DNA of 25,664 bases from a virus (IMGVR_UViG_3300020281_000114:1-25664), one strand, 5' to 3'. Positions 1 to 7,697 are shown, counted from the first letter of the stretch. Numbers and translations: made by a program. Notes: generated by a model not told the origin, from the sequence alone.

Positions 1-87
1 CTGTTGTTGTTATGTACTAATTTTCGCACTAGCGATTCCCATAGCATGAGGGTAAAATGTATTCCCTCCTTCCACCCCTACATAATG

Positions 88-95
88 GATAAATA
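88..95 (+). promoter_or_regulatory. Candidate T4-type late promoter (GATAAATA)
   Basis: The octamer GATAAATA differs from the T4 late consensus TATAAATA at one base and sits 28 bases before the start of the giant fibre-like gene. T4 late transcription starts about six bases after the octamer, so the start would fall near 101, inside the 5' arm of the hairpin at 99-117. The motif is short and AT-rich, so chance is possible; position supports it. Confidence 0.5.
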
Positions 96-98
96 ACT

Positions 99-123
99 AG
101 ACCTACACCCTAGGTCTTTTTTT
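99..123 (+). terminator. Rho-independent terminator abutting the next start codon
   Basis: A perfect 7-bp inverted repeat (AGACCTA, loop CACCC, TAGGTCT) is followed by an unbroken T run to 123. The ATG of the giant virion gene begins at 124, so the U-tract is also the immediate 5' flank of that start codon. It would end transcription arriving from the left. The stretch 1-98 holds only the tail of an unidentifiable upstream gene (stops in all three plus frames by 96) and a weak GAGGG/CCCTC hairpin at 48-68. Confidence 0.8.
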
Positions 124-3100
124 ATGGTTGCAGGCAATCCTTGCTACGGAAACGAGGGATCTATACCCTTAGTACCAAGTAATACAACAAGTAATAATTT
201 TCCCAGAGCGAGACAGGGTGAACCACAACCCGCTGCGCCAGTAAATCCTGGTGAGAATATTCGTATCACTGTTGGTAACTGTTATGAATCAACTGCACCT
301 ATTGTTGCTAACACACCAGACGCAGCAGGGTCACCAAGGGTAAGCACACCTAGACCACCATTGGTAGATGACTCAGTACCACCTCCTGCTGCATCACCAT
401 CAGATTTAATCAGAAGAATTGTAGATAATTGTTATGATGGAGAGGCAATAGCATTGTCTCCATCAAATAAAGGTTCATTCCCAAGACCAAGACAAGGTGA
501 ACCAAGTCCAGTAACAAATCCACCAGCAGGACAAGTCATCAGACAGATTGTGGATGAGTGTTATGGTCCTGTTGACCCACCACTTACACCTTCTACTGGC
601 AAACCTATTCGTAAGAGACAAGGTGAACCTCCTGCTGCTGCTACGGTAGACCCAGGTCAGGTCATCAGAGATATTGTACAGAGGTGTTACCCTGCTGTTG
701 ATGTAGAATTTAAACAACCTCAGATAGGACCAGATGGTATTGATGTAATCAAACTAGATCCTGTCGGTCCTATTGAATGGTTATGTGAACTGTTTCCAGA
801 ACTAGACATCTGTTCTATCGGTGACATCGGACCTATATCAATGCCACCACAGATGCCAGACCCAGGTGACCTCAATGATAATTGTGAAGAGGTTATGAAT
901 GGACTAGCAGATGGTTCAGTAAAGAAATCAACCAACCCACAGAAAGCAAAGGAAGGAATCTATATTGTTTTAGAAACTGGTAAGGAATTAATATGTAAAG
1001 GACTCAATGAGGTAGGAGACCCAGGTTGGGAACAGTGTGTTAAGGATGCTGTTGATTGTATATTCAAACCATATGTCACAGGTACATGGAGAACCCCAGG
1101 TGCAGATTGTAAGTCATATTATTTCAGAGGACAGAACGCAACCACTGGTGAGATATGTATTGAGAACTGTGCAGGAAAACGTGTAGGAATATATGAGTAC
1201 GCAAAAGGAAATGGATTACCTAACGTTGCACTCTCACCATTTGCTAACGCAGTGGGTGGTAGTTCTGCTGCTCTTAAACATAACCTTAAAGTTGTAACTA
1301 CTGACGTTGCAGGAAACTATAAGGGTGGCACAGTAGTAAGTGAGTCAGGTAATTTATATTTCAATAGCACCTCCATACAAACAAGGACAGTGACACTAGG
1401 TAGTGCCACGGTAGTCTTCAAGTGTCGTGGTGTTGTAGATGGAAATGAATATGATTCTGAATGGTGGGTAGACTCATGGTCAGGTACACTTCCACTTGTA
1501 GGAACTAAGACTACACATACATGGAATGCAGGGATCAGAGATCTTACAGTAGAACTAGAAGTTGTAGGTGGTGGTGCTGAGGATAGTAGGTATGGTCCTT
1601 CTGCTGTACCAGACAAGGCAGGGTATGTCACCATTGGAACTGAACCAGCGTTCTATGTCATGGCAGAACCACAGAACAACACAGTGCCATTGTTCAGATT
1701 CTATTCTCCAACCACAGAAGACACTTTCTTAACTATCAACCCAGGTGTACCAGACTCACCTGGAAATGGTGAACGTGCTACCATGGATGCAGCAGGCATG
1801 ACACAAGGAGAAGTCATAGGACATGTATATAAGAACTCTTCCGATGCAGTAGCAGCACTTACACAAGGTGAACAGGTAGAAGAATTACATAGGTATTATC
1901 GTGGAGGAACATCAGGTGTAACAGCATCATTCAGTGGTACTAACTTGGTAGTCTCAGGATCAGGATCTGGTCAAGTTAAACTGAGCATGAACTGGAAAGA
2001 TAATCCAAACACAGCAGGCACATCATTTGATACGTTGACAGTTGCAGGAGCAACGTTCACACGAGTAGGTAGGAAGGGTTCTGACTCTGCTATGGTTACT
2101 GTCACAGCAGGACAGTCATATGCTGTGTCTGGTATAAACTATTCCTCCACTGTGAAAGATGGGGGTGAGTTCCTGTGCTTAAAAGATAATGATGGTAACG
2201 ATTGTAATGCTACACTTAGGATAGGAACTATAACAGAAGCAACCCCAGGTCTCTCTTCTGACCACAAGTATTCACTGACACTAGCAGAACAAACAGATAA
2301 ACCAGCAACCTATCTACCAAATAGATTGTCATACAGGATTATGAATAGACCCGCTGCACCTGTGGTCATTTCATATAATATTATTAGAGGTAACGCAGGG
2401 TATGATAGTTCATGGGGTGTTGCTATTACAAACAAGGCAGGAGATACTATCTTCTGGAATAGAGTTATTAAGGCAAGAGTAAAACAAAATATTGACACTA
2501 CACAATATACAATTCCTATCAGTGTATTAGATCAGTATCCGAACCAAGAGATTGTATTCTTCTTAGTTCCTAACGGTGGTAACAATGGTCTATCTGATGG
2601 ACAAGAACTCACCATGTCTGCCAGTGGTGATGGATTCCAGAACAGTGCATCGTCACAATCTAACTGGATCTTCTTCTCTAATAGAAGGATGAACCCAGGT
2701 GACAGGTCTAAGGTTAGATTCAGTGGTGACAACTGGCAGTGGTGGGAAGATCTATTGAATGGTGATGATGATTATGATGACTTCAAGGTGTACTATGAAA
2801 TGATGCAACCTGGGTCTGACTACAAGTATGAGGGTGTAGAGTGCTTTGTGTTTGGAGAAGATTCACCTGACCCAGTAACCATACCTGTCATTGTTAAGGA
2901 ACAATGTGCTGATCCAAACTTCGATAATATATTTGAGGAGACCACACTCAGTAGAGCAAACTGTGGATCACCTGTACCTCAGAGTTCTGCTACTGCACAG
3001 GATCAGGTGTCTATTGGTAAGTGTCTAGGTGAATACACAGCAGAGGTTAATAGGACACAGACCATCACAGCATTGAAGTCAGGGTCATATGAACTCAAAG

Positions 3101-4542
3101 CATTTGGTGTAATGATTCGTGCACCAGAAGCAGAAGAGATAGAGTTTAGTTTTACCTTCAAGAAGAATGGAACTACGCTGACAAATTATTCTACAAGCAT
3201 TTTGACATGGCCAAGAATAGGTTTCACGTTTGCATCGTTTGATGTGGTCGCGGGTGACGTTCTGGAATATAGTTTGACAGAGATCACTAAGGGTCCTGCT
3301 GCTGCATCATCATCAGTTGGTCTCATCATATATGACACGAACACACAGCAGTTTGAGAAACCATGGAACACAAATATAATTACGATCCCAGTAGCAGGAG
3401 AAGGATCAGGTCGTAGCAGAATATCATCTAACTCACCTAGGACAGACACTGACACAGGTAACCAAGGTAGGATCAAGAAACTCAGCATACAACTCTGGGA
3501 TCATAGGACTCAGGAGTGGTCTGATAGTGTAGTTGTATGGGACAACGGACAACAAGTAGCACACAATACCTATTGGAATAATGATTACTACGGTGGATCT
3601 GAGTGGGCACTGGGTGACACATCAAGACAGACATACCCAGGATTCTATGAGGGTGGTACGAATGGTAGGAGAGGTATCATCATGTCTAGTAATGTAGATG
3701 CTGATGGTTCATACACTAGGTCTCCTAGCACTGGTGATCGTGGTATCTATTACAACTCTCTGTTTGAATTTGGTCGTGGACTCATTTGCAAACCCGCACA
3801 GGAGATCTCAGGGGACTATGGGATGAAGATAGATAACAACTACTATCCACACTCAAACAAGAATGGATTCACTGCATGGTTTGGACACTACCGAGCACCA
3901 GGGGCAGGAGGTTCAGACAAACAAACATTCCATAATTCCATAGACGCATACTATGCATCTGGTATAACTAATGGTAACGCAGGGTCATATCCTATGGGTA
4001 CGTTCCCCACTTCGGGTGGACAGTACAGTAAGATGTCATTCATGCATGATTATGTGGTGGGTGAGTTCGGTGCTGAAAATAGAATCACTGACGCACAACC
4101 CAATGGAAAAGTAAGGATGGCATTCTGGCCATATACAGTTCCTAACACAGACTTTGACAGCAACGCAGATTTACGCTATGGTAATAGTATTTACTGGTGC
4201 GTTGGTGTAGAGGTAATTGATGTCACTGTTGGTGATGCATATCAGCAGGGTCAGGAGTTCACTTATGAGTTCCCACCTCAACAACCACAGAAAAATAGGT
4301 ACCAGAATGTAAGTGGTGCCACTACACCTTTCTATCCAAGAGACGTAGGTAACACTGTCTCACTACCAAAAGAGATTATCTTAGAAGCAGAGGAGCAAGG
4401 TGCAGACCCAGAAAGATTCACACCTCGTGAAGTTTTCTATCAGGAGTCACACAATAGAGATTCTAATCTATGGTATCTCTGTCAATCCGATCAGAAAGTT
4501 GATCGTGTTAAATTTAAAATTACTATTGATGAAGTAGAATGA
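124..4542 (+). CDS. Giant virion protein, probable tail-fibre or adhesin
   Basis: This 1472-residue protein is the largest gene here and resembles the long, modular fibre-like virion proteins of T4-type cyanophages; the call rests on size, composition and context. The first 190 residues carry repeats of about 42-50 residues ending in Cys-Tyr (Cys7, 53, 103, 146, 188), three of them preceded by Arg-Gln-Gly-Glu-Pro (residues 30, 123, 165). Around residues 500-600 is a stretch like the DUF5648 lipoprotein-type repeat (VPLFRFYSPTTEDTF ... LHRYYRGG). The rest is Gly/Ser/Thr/Asn-rich and beta-prone, with a Tyr/Pro/Gln-rich C-terminal region. The ATG has no Shine-Dalgarno and directly follows the T-run of the upstream terminator; no better start exists in frame. 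The stop overlaps the next start (ATGA). Receptor specificity cannot be inferred. Confidence 0.7.
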   Translation: MVAGNPCYGNEGSIPLVPSNTTSNNFPRARQGEPQPAAPVNPGENIRITVGNCYESTAPIVANTPDAAGSPRVSTPRPPLVDDSVPPPAASPSDLIRRIVDNCYDGEAIALSPSNKGSFPRPRQGEPSPVTNPPAGQVIRQIVDECYGPVDPPLTPSTGKPIRKRQGEPPAAATVDPGQVIRDIVQRCYPAVDVEFKQPQIGPDGIDVIKLDPVGPIEWLCELFPELDICSIGDIGPISMPPQMPDPGDLNDNCEEVMNGLADGSVKKSTNPQKAKEGIYIVLETGKELICKGLNEVGDPGWEQCVKDAVDCIFKPYVTGTWRTPGADCKSYYFRGQNATTGEICIENCAGKRVGIYEYAKGNGLPNVALSPFANAVGGSSAALKHNLKVVTTDVAGNYKGGTVVSESGNLYFNSTSIQTRTVTLGSATVVFKCRGVVDGNEYDSEWWVDSWSGTLPLVGTKTTHTWNAGIRDLTVELEVVGGGAEDSRYGPSAVPDKAGYVTIGTEPAFYVMAEPQNNTVPLFRFYSPTTEDTFLTINPGVPDSPGNGERATMDAAGMTQGEVIGHVYKNSSDAVAALTQGEQVEELHRYYRGGTSGVTASFSGTNLVVSGSGSGQVKLSMNWKDNPNTAGTSFDTLTVAGATFTRVGRKGSDSAMVTVTAGQSYAVSGINYSSTVKDGGEFLCLKDNDGNDCNATLRIGTITEATPGLSSDHKYSLTLAEQTDKPATYLPNRLSYRIMNRPAAPVVISYNIIRGNAGYDSSWGVAITNKAGDTIFWNRVIKARVKQNIDTTQYTIPISVLDQYPNQEIVFFLVPNGGNNGLSDGQELTMSASGDGFQNSASSQSNWIFFSNRRMNPGDRSKVRFSGDNWQWWEDLLNGDDDYDDFKVYYEMMQPGSDYKYEGVECFVFGEDSPDPVTIPVIVKEQCADPNFDNIFEETTLSRANCGSPVPQSSATAQDQVSIGKCLGEYTAEVNRTQTITALKSGSYELKAFGVMIRAPEAEEIEFSFTFKKNGTTLTNYSTSILTWPRIGFTFASFDVVAGDVLEYSLTEITKGPAAASSSVGLIIYDTNTQQFEKPWNTNIITIPVAGEGSGRSRISSNSPRTDTDTGNQGRIKKLSIQLWDHRTQEWSDSVVVWDNGQQVAHNTYWNNDYYGGSEWALGDTSRQTYPGFYEGGTNGRRGIIMSSNVDADGSYTRSPSTGDRGIYYNSLFEFGRGLICKPAQEISGDYGMKIDNNYYPHSNKNGFTAWFGHYRAPGAGGSDKQTFHNSIDAYYASGITNGNAGSYPMGTFPTSGGQYSKMSFMHDYVVGEFGAENRITDAQPNGKVRMAFWPYTVPNTDFDSNADLRYGNSIYWCVGVEVIDVTVGDAYQQGQEFTYEFPPQQPQKNRYQNVSGATTPFYPRDVGNTVSLPKEIILEAEEQGADPERFTPREVFYQESHNRDSNLWYLCQSDQKVDRVKFKITIDEVE

Positions 4543-4835
4543 CAAAAGGATTTGGTAACTCAGCAGCAGATCGTAGTATCATGCACTCTGTTCGTAGGAT
4601 GAATGCTTTGAAGAAAGTATTAGGTAAGTACGAGAACGATCCCAAGGGTCGTAAGAAGATGCTGAAAGCAATGAAGAAATACTATCATGGATGGAGGGGT
4701 GAGTTGGACAGGATTGATATGAAAGATGTAGAAATGCCTGCACCTCCTACTAGAATCGAACAAGTCAAACCAGAACCAGAACCCGAACTAACACAAGAAC
4801 AAAAAGAAGACGTTAAAGATTTCTTATCCAAATGA
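4539..4835 (+). CDS. Small hypothetical protein, basic N-half and acidic Pro/Glu-rich C-half
   Basis: This 98-residue product is not recognised. Residues 1-55 are rich in Lys and Arg with likely helices (repeated Lys-Ala-Met-Lys type segments). Residues 65-98 are Pro/Glu-rich and probably disordered. It overlaps the fibre-like gene by ATGA at its start and the oxygenase gene by ATGA at its end, so the three are probably translated in a coupled way from one late transcript. A structural or fibre-assembly role would fit the position but nothing in the sequence shows it. Confidence 0.65.
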   Translation: MTKGFGNSAADRSIMHSVRRMNALKKVLGKYENDPKGRKKMLKAMKKYYHGWRGELDRIDMKDVEMPAPPTRIEQVKPEPEPELTQEQKEDVKDFLSK

Positions 4836-5380
4836 GTTTTACATTATTGAAGTGTCCCGACACTCCTGTATATCATCAGACAAAAGAGTTACTTCTCAAA
4901 GGTGACTTTGCATGGTACTATAAACCAACCACAGTTGTAGGTTCAGAAGGCACTGACTATAATACTGATGGATGGTATAGTCATGAGTTGCTATCGCGTC
5001 CTAAGTTTGGTACGATAGGAGACCATTACTTCCCTACTGTCCAGTCACAACAGTTCCAGAACATCTATCCAATGGTCCATGAGATCTTTGACTACAATAA
5101 TGTTCCTGTAAACTGTATATATAGAGTCAATGCCAACTGTGTACACCCCTCAGAGGACAGTAGGATCACCCCACCACATGTAGATCATCAGTTCCCTCAT
5201 CAAAATCTGATTGTTTACTTGACAGATGCAGGAGGACCTACTATAATCACAGACGAAGAATTTACAGAAGTAGATTCTCATGATCCCAAAGAGGATGACA
5301 TCGTTATCTTTTCTGGGTGGCATTGCATGAAAGCACCTCTAAATAAACGTAGAGTTGTATTAGTTGTTACCTTTTCCTAA
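4832..5380 (+). CDS. 2-oxoglutarate/Fe(II)-dependent oxygenase
   Basis: The 182-residue protein has the double-stranded beta-helix oxygenase signature: an HxD iron-binding pair (His116, Asp118 in PPHVDH), a Leu-Ile-Val-Tyr-Leu strand after it, the distal iron ligand His164 in GWHCMKAP, and the 2OG-binding Arg at 173 or 174 in NKRRVVL. This matches the prolyl-4-hydroxylase-like oxygenases common in cyanophages. The family hydroxylates proteins, nucleic acids or small molecules using 2-oxoglutarate and O2; the substrate here is unknown. Its start overlaps the upstream stop (ATGA), placing it in a fibre-linked unit, so a virion protein could be the substrate (inference only). A second oxygenase-like gene begins at 25291. 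Confidence 0.85.
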   Translation: MSFTLLKCPDTPVYHQTKELLLKGDFAWYYKPTTVVGSEGTDYNTDGWYSHELLSRPKFGTIGDHYFPTVQSQQFQNIYPMVHEIFDYNNVPVNCIYRVNANCVHPSEDSRITPPHVDHQFPHQNLIVYLTDAGGPTIITDEEFTEVDSHDPKEDDIVIFSGWHCMKAPLNKRRVVLVVTFS

Positions 5381-5383
5381 CTG

Positions 5384-5411
5384 TTGACAACTTTTTGTAT
5401 TTCATGATACT
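5384..5411 (+). promoter_or_regulatory. Candidate sigma70-type promoter
   Basis: TTGACA (5384-5389), a perfect -35 box, is followed after 16 bases by GATACT (5406-5411), four of six matches to TATAAT. It stands immediately after the oxygenase stop and would start a transcript near 5418, covering the structured leader and the secreted barrel-like gene. The weak -10 lowers confidence. Confidence 0.5.
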
Positions 5412-5418
5412 CTAAATA
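5411..5418 (+). promoter_or_regulatory. Candidate late promoter (TCTAAATA)
   Basis: TCTAAATA resembles the CTAAATA/TATAAATA late motif of T4-type cyanophages and overlaps the last base of the candidate -10 box. The gene at 5528 could therefore be read both by unmodified host polymerase and by the late machinery. Confidence 0.45.
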
Positions 5419-5442
5419 ATTATACAAAGGACTCGAAAGATC

Positions 5443-5504
5443 GTAACCCTGCGTAGATTCAAAAAGCACTTCATGTCGGAAGTGTTACCATCCGCAGGAT
5501 TTTT
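5443..5504 (+). ncRNA. Structured leader RNA, candidate riboregulator or small RNA
   Basis: Two nested perfect stems are visible: CCTGCG (5448-5453) with CGCAGG (5493-5498), enclosing CACTTC (5467-5472) with GAAGTG (5479-5484). GTAA (5443-5446) can also pair with TTAC (5485-5488), crossing the outer stem to form a pseudoknot. Five T residues (5500-5504) follow the outer stem, so this could be a terminator-like attenuator or the 3' end of a short RNA. The CGGAAGTG segment with a nearby TTCA recalls the glutamine riboswitch classes of cyanobacteria and their phages, but I cannot confirm a match. The gene at 5528 begins 24 bases later. Confidence 0.45.
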
Positions 5505-5527
5505 CTTGCGAGAAACTAAAAAAACAC

Positions 5528-5887
5528 ATGTTTAAATCACTCTTGGCAGTAGCAGCAGTCTCTGCATTCTCAGCACCTGTAATGGCAGGTCCTTACGTCG
5601 GTATCGATACTAAATCAGTATTCACAGGTTCTGACTACACTTCAACCGAATTCACAGGTAAGATCGGTTACGAAGGTAGCGTTGGTACTACCAGTTATTT
5701 TGTAGAAGGTGGTCCTGTTACTCTTACTCCTGATAACGGAGAAGCAGATACAGAATTGTTCCTTGCAACAGGTGTAGGTTTCCCTATCTCAGATTCAATC
5801 GGTGCAAGTGCAGCATTCAAAGTAGAAACTAATGATGGTGCAGATGCAGAATACGAATTCACATCTGGATTGAAGTACTCCTTCTAA
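5528..5887 (+). CDS. Secreted small beta-barrel-like outer-membrane protein
   Basis: The 119-residue product starts with a classical Sec signal peptide (MFKSLLAVAAVSAFSAPVMA) with probable cleavage before GPYVG. The remaining ~99 residues are rich in alternating polar/hydrophobic segments with Gly, Thr and Tyr, and the protein ends in TSGLKYSF. A C-terminal Phe on an amphipathic strand is the known Bam-recognition signal of outer-membrane barrels. At this size it would be a very small barrel or a partial one that oligomerises. Similar short proteins with a signal peptide followed by GPYV occur in cyanophages, but their function is unknown. It is a stand-alone cassette with promoter, structured leader and strong terminator. 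No good Shine-Dalgarno is seen, only GAG 16 bases upstream. Confidence 0.75.
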   Translation: MFKSLLAVAAVSAFSAPVMAGPYVGIDTKSVFTGSDYTSTEFTGKIGYEGSVGTTSYFVEGGPVTLTPDNGEADTELFLATGVGFPISDSIGASAAFKVETNDGADAEYEFTSGLKYSF

Positions 5888-5899
5888 GTTCAATACAAA

Positions 5900-5907
5900 A
5901 CTAAATA
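5900..5907 (+). promoter_or_regulatory. nrdC: Candidate late promoter (ACTAAATA) abutting a terminator
   Basis: ACTAAATA ends two bases before the hairpin at 5910. A late start six bases downstream (about 5913) would lie within the 5' arm of that hairpin, so late transcripts toward nrdC would escape the terminator that stops read-through from the left. Confidence 0.4.
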
Positions 5908-5909
5908 TC

Positions 5910-5933
5910 AGGGAGCATTACGCTCCCTTTTTT
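5910..5933 (+). terminator. Rho-independent terminator
   Basis: A perfect 7-bp stem (AGGGAGC, loop ATTAC, GCTCCCT) runs straight into T residues up to 5933. It closes the secreted barrel-like gene and separates it from nrdC. Confidence 0.9.
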
Positions 5934-5947
5934 ATTCACTTAATAAC

Positions 5948-6199
5948 ATGGCAAAGAATCCTGGTGGCACCGTAATCTATACTAGATCTGGTTGTCCTTA
6001 CTGTACAAAAATCAAAGAGGTTTACAGAATGAAGGGTTGGGGGTATACTGAGTACAGTCTCGGCACCCAGTTCACTCGTGAACAATTCAAACAGGAGTTT
6101 GGACAGACAGCAACCTTCCCACAAGTCCTGATCAATGGACAAAAGAAAGGAGGATGCACTGAGACTATTTCATACCTAAGAGAAGGCAACTATCTATGA
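5948..6199 (+). CDS. nrdC: Glutaredoxin
   Basis: This is a compact 83-residue glutaredoxin. The dithiol active site is Cys16-Pro-Tyr-Cys19, the cis-proline is Pro58 in TFPQV, and Gly68-Gly69-Cys70 is the usual glutathione-contact turn. T4 NrdC passes electrons to ribonucleotide reductase, and the same role in cytosolic dNTP supply is likely here given thyX downstream. It is the first gene after a terminator, and its stop overlaps the next start by four bases (ATGA), so it probably leads the transcription unit continuing to gp32. Confidence 0.93.
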   Translation: MAKNPGGTVIYTRSGCPYCTKIKEVYRMKGWGYTEYSLGTQFTREQFKQEFGQTATFPQVLINGQKKGGCTETISYLREGNYL

Positions 6200-6549
6200 A
6201 ACCAGACGAAGGAGAATTCTACGATCTGATTGAGCGATCAATCGACGCAGCGGTAAAGGCAGATGGTAAGTTTCTCTTTAAAGTCTATCCATACTTGAAA
6301 CAAAACAAGTGGACTCGTACACAGGTGGATCGGTTCATTGAATCATCCACTGCGTGTGAGATTAATGACATTATTATGGAACTCACTGACTACATTAAGG
6401 GTGGAGACCCACAACTACTAGAAGCGTACAGACATATTCCAAAACCAAAGGCAAGAAAGATCAAAGACTATCTTTATAGTCTCTTGAATGATGCATGGAC
6501 TTACCATGCCGAACGCAAACCAGGTCGTAAATCTAAGACGACTAAATAA
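6196..6549 (+). CDS. Conserved-looking hypothetical protein
   Basis: The 117-residue product is not recognised. It looks all-helical, with an acidic N-terminus (residues 2-9), a Lys/Tyr-rich middle and a very basic tail (RKPGRKSKTTK), a composition suited to nucleic-acid or RNA-polymerase contact. It overlaps nrdC by ATGA. The stop codon lies within a late-promoter-like ACTAAATA at 6541-6548. Confidence 0.65.
   Translation: MKPDEGEFYDLIERSIDAAVKADGKFLFKVYPYLKQNKWTRTQVDRFIESSTACEINDIIMELTDYIKGGDPQLLEAYRHIPKPKARKIKDYLYSLLNDAWTYHAERKPGRKSKTTK
6541..6548 (+). promoter_or_regulatory. Possible late promoter (ACTAAATA)
   Basis: The same octamer as at 5900 occurs 20 bases before the start at 6568. 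It overlaps the stop codon of the upstream gene, so coding constraint may partly explain it. Confidence 0.3.
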
Positions 6550-6567
6550 AAGAAAACAGGAGTCAGT

Positions 6568-6810
6568 ATGACAGATCTAACATTCATTTACATCGCATCC
6601 TTTCTCACTGTTGGGAGTTTTTTACTAGGATTTGTGATCAGTTGGAACCTCAAAGAAGTCTATGACTCTTGGACTCAACGTTCAGACTATGCAAAGGCAC
6701 TTCTACATCCAGAAATGTATGATGCTGATGGCAACCTAAGCAATGAAGAGATGATATACTTGCGTTTTCCCGAAGAAGATGATATAATGTATGATGAAAA
6801 CGAAGAGTGA
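6568..6810 (+). CDS. Small single-span membrane protein
   Basis: The 80-residue protein has one clear hydrophobic helix at about residues 5-27, followed by a soluble acidic domain ending in a strongly acidic tail (PEEDDIMYDENEE). A good Shine-Dalgarno (AGGAG, 6558-6562) fixes the start. Small membrane proteins of this type are common in cyanophages; the function is unknown. Effects on the host inner membrane would be a guess. Confidence 0.7.
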   Translation: MTDLTFIYIASFLTVGSFLLGFVISWNLKEVYDSWTQRSDYAKALLHPEMYDADGNLSNEEMIYLRFPEEDDIMYDENEE

Positions 6811-6813
6811 TCA

Positions 6814-7695
6814 ATGATCCTTGTTGATATGAATCAGGTTTGCATCAGCAACCTGATGGTGTCACTGACCACTACTAACAACAAACTATCAGAAGACCTA
6901 GTTCGCCACATGGTCATGAACTCATTGCGATTCCATCGTAATAAGTTTTACAAAGACTATGGCGAACTTGTTTTATGTTATGACAGTAAGAACTACTGGC
7001 GACGTGAAGCATTTCCTTTCTATAAAGGAACTAGGAAGAAAGATAGAGAAAGGTCATCACTAGATTGGAATGAGATCTTTGAACTCCTTAATAAAATTAG
7101 GGATGAGATCAGAGATAACTTACCTTATAAAGTGATAGAGGTAGATGGTGCAGAGGCAGATGATATTATCGCATCACTTGCTCGTGATCAAATGTACAGG
7201 AATATAAGACTACAAAATAACATGCAACCTCCACAGAAGGTTCTGATCCTATCAGGTGACAAGGACTTCTTACAGTTGCAACGTTATAAGCATGTCAATC
7301 AATACAATCCTATTCAAAAGAAGTTTATGAATGGTATTGATCCCAAGGTATATCTCCTAGAACATATCATTAAAGGTGATAGAGGTGATGGTATTCCAAA
7401 CTTCTTATCTGATGATGATACGTTCGTGACTCCTGCTAAAAGACAACGACCACTATCTAAGAAGAACTTAGCGAAGTGGGTTGACATGGCACCAGAGGAG
7501 TTCTGTAATGACAATACCTTGAAGAACTATGAGCGTAACCGTATGCTTATTGACTTTACATTTATCCCAGAACAGGTGTATACTAACATCATAAATACCT
7601 ATGAATCTATAAGACCTCATCCAAGGGGCATGATGTATCCGTATTTTGAACAACACCAGTTGAACGAAATGCTTGACAACATTACTGATTTTTAA
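6814..7695 (+). CDS. rnh: T4-type RNase H (5'-3' exonuclease, FEN-like)
   Basis: The 293-residue protein matches the T4 RNase H family, which removes RNA primers and flaps during lagging-strand synthesis; T4 RNase H is 305 residues. Metal-binding motifs of the 5'-nuclease fold are in order: Asp5 (MILVD), Glu114-Ala-Asp116-Asp117, Asp149-Lys-Asp151 (SGDKDF), and Asp189/Asp192 in GDRGDGIPN, which belongs to the DNA-binding helix-turn region. In T4 the gene lies just upstream of the 33-59-32 cluster and acts with gp32; here the same end points (rnh to gp32) remain with extra genes inserted between. Confidence 0.92.
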   Translation: MILVDMNQVCISNLMVSLTTTNNKLSEDLVRHMVMNSLRFHRNKFYKDYGELVLCYDSKNYWRREAFPFYKGTRKKDRERSSLDWNEIFELLNKIRDEIRDNLPYKVIEVDGAEADDIIASLARDQMYRNIRLQNNMQPPQKVLILSGDKDFLQLQRYKHVNQYNPIQKKFMNGIDPKVYLLEHIIKGDRGDGIPNFLSDDDTFVTPAKRQRPLSKKNLAKWVDMAPEEFCNDNTLKNYERNRMLIDFTFIPEQVYTNIINTYESIRPHPRGMMYPYFEQHQLNEMLDNITDF

Positions 7696-7697
7696 TT

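Noticed and set aside
48-68. GAGGG/CCCTC hairpin as a terminator
   Set aside because: Only 5 bp with an 11-base loop and no T run after it.
5443-5504. Structured leader as a tRNA
   Set aside because: It has no acceptor stem with CCA-type end, no T-arm GTTC motif and no seven-base anticodon loop; the fold is two nested stems with a possible pseudoknot.
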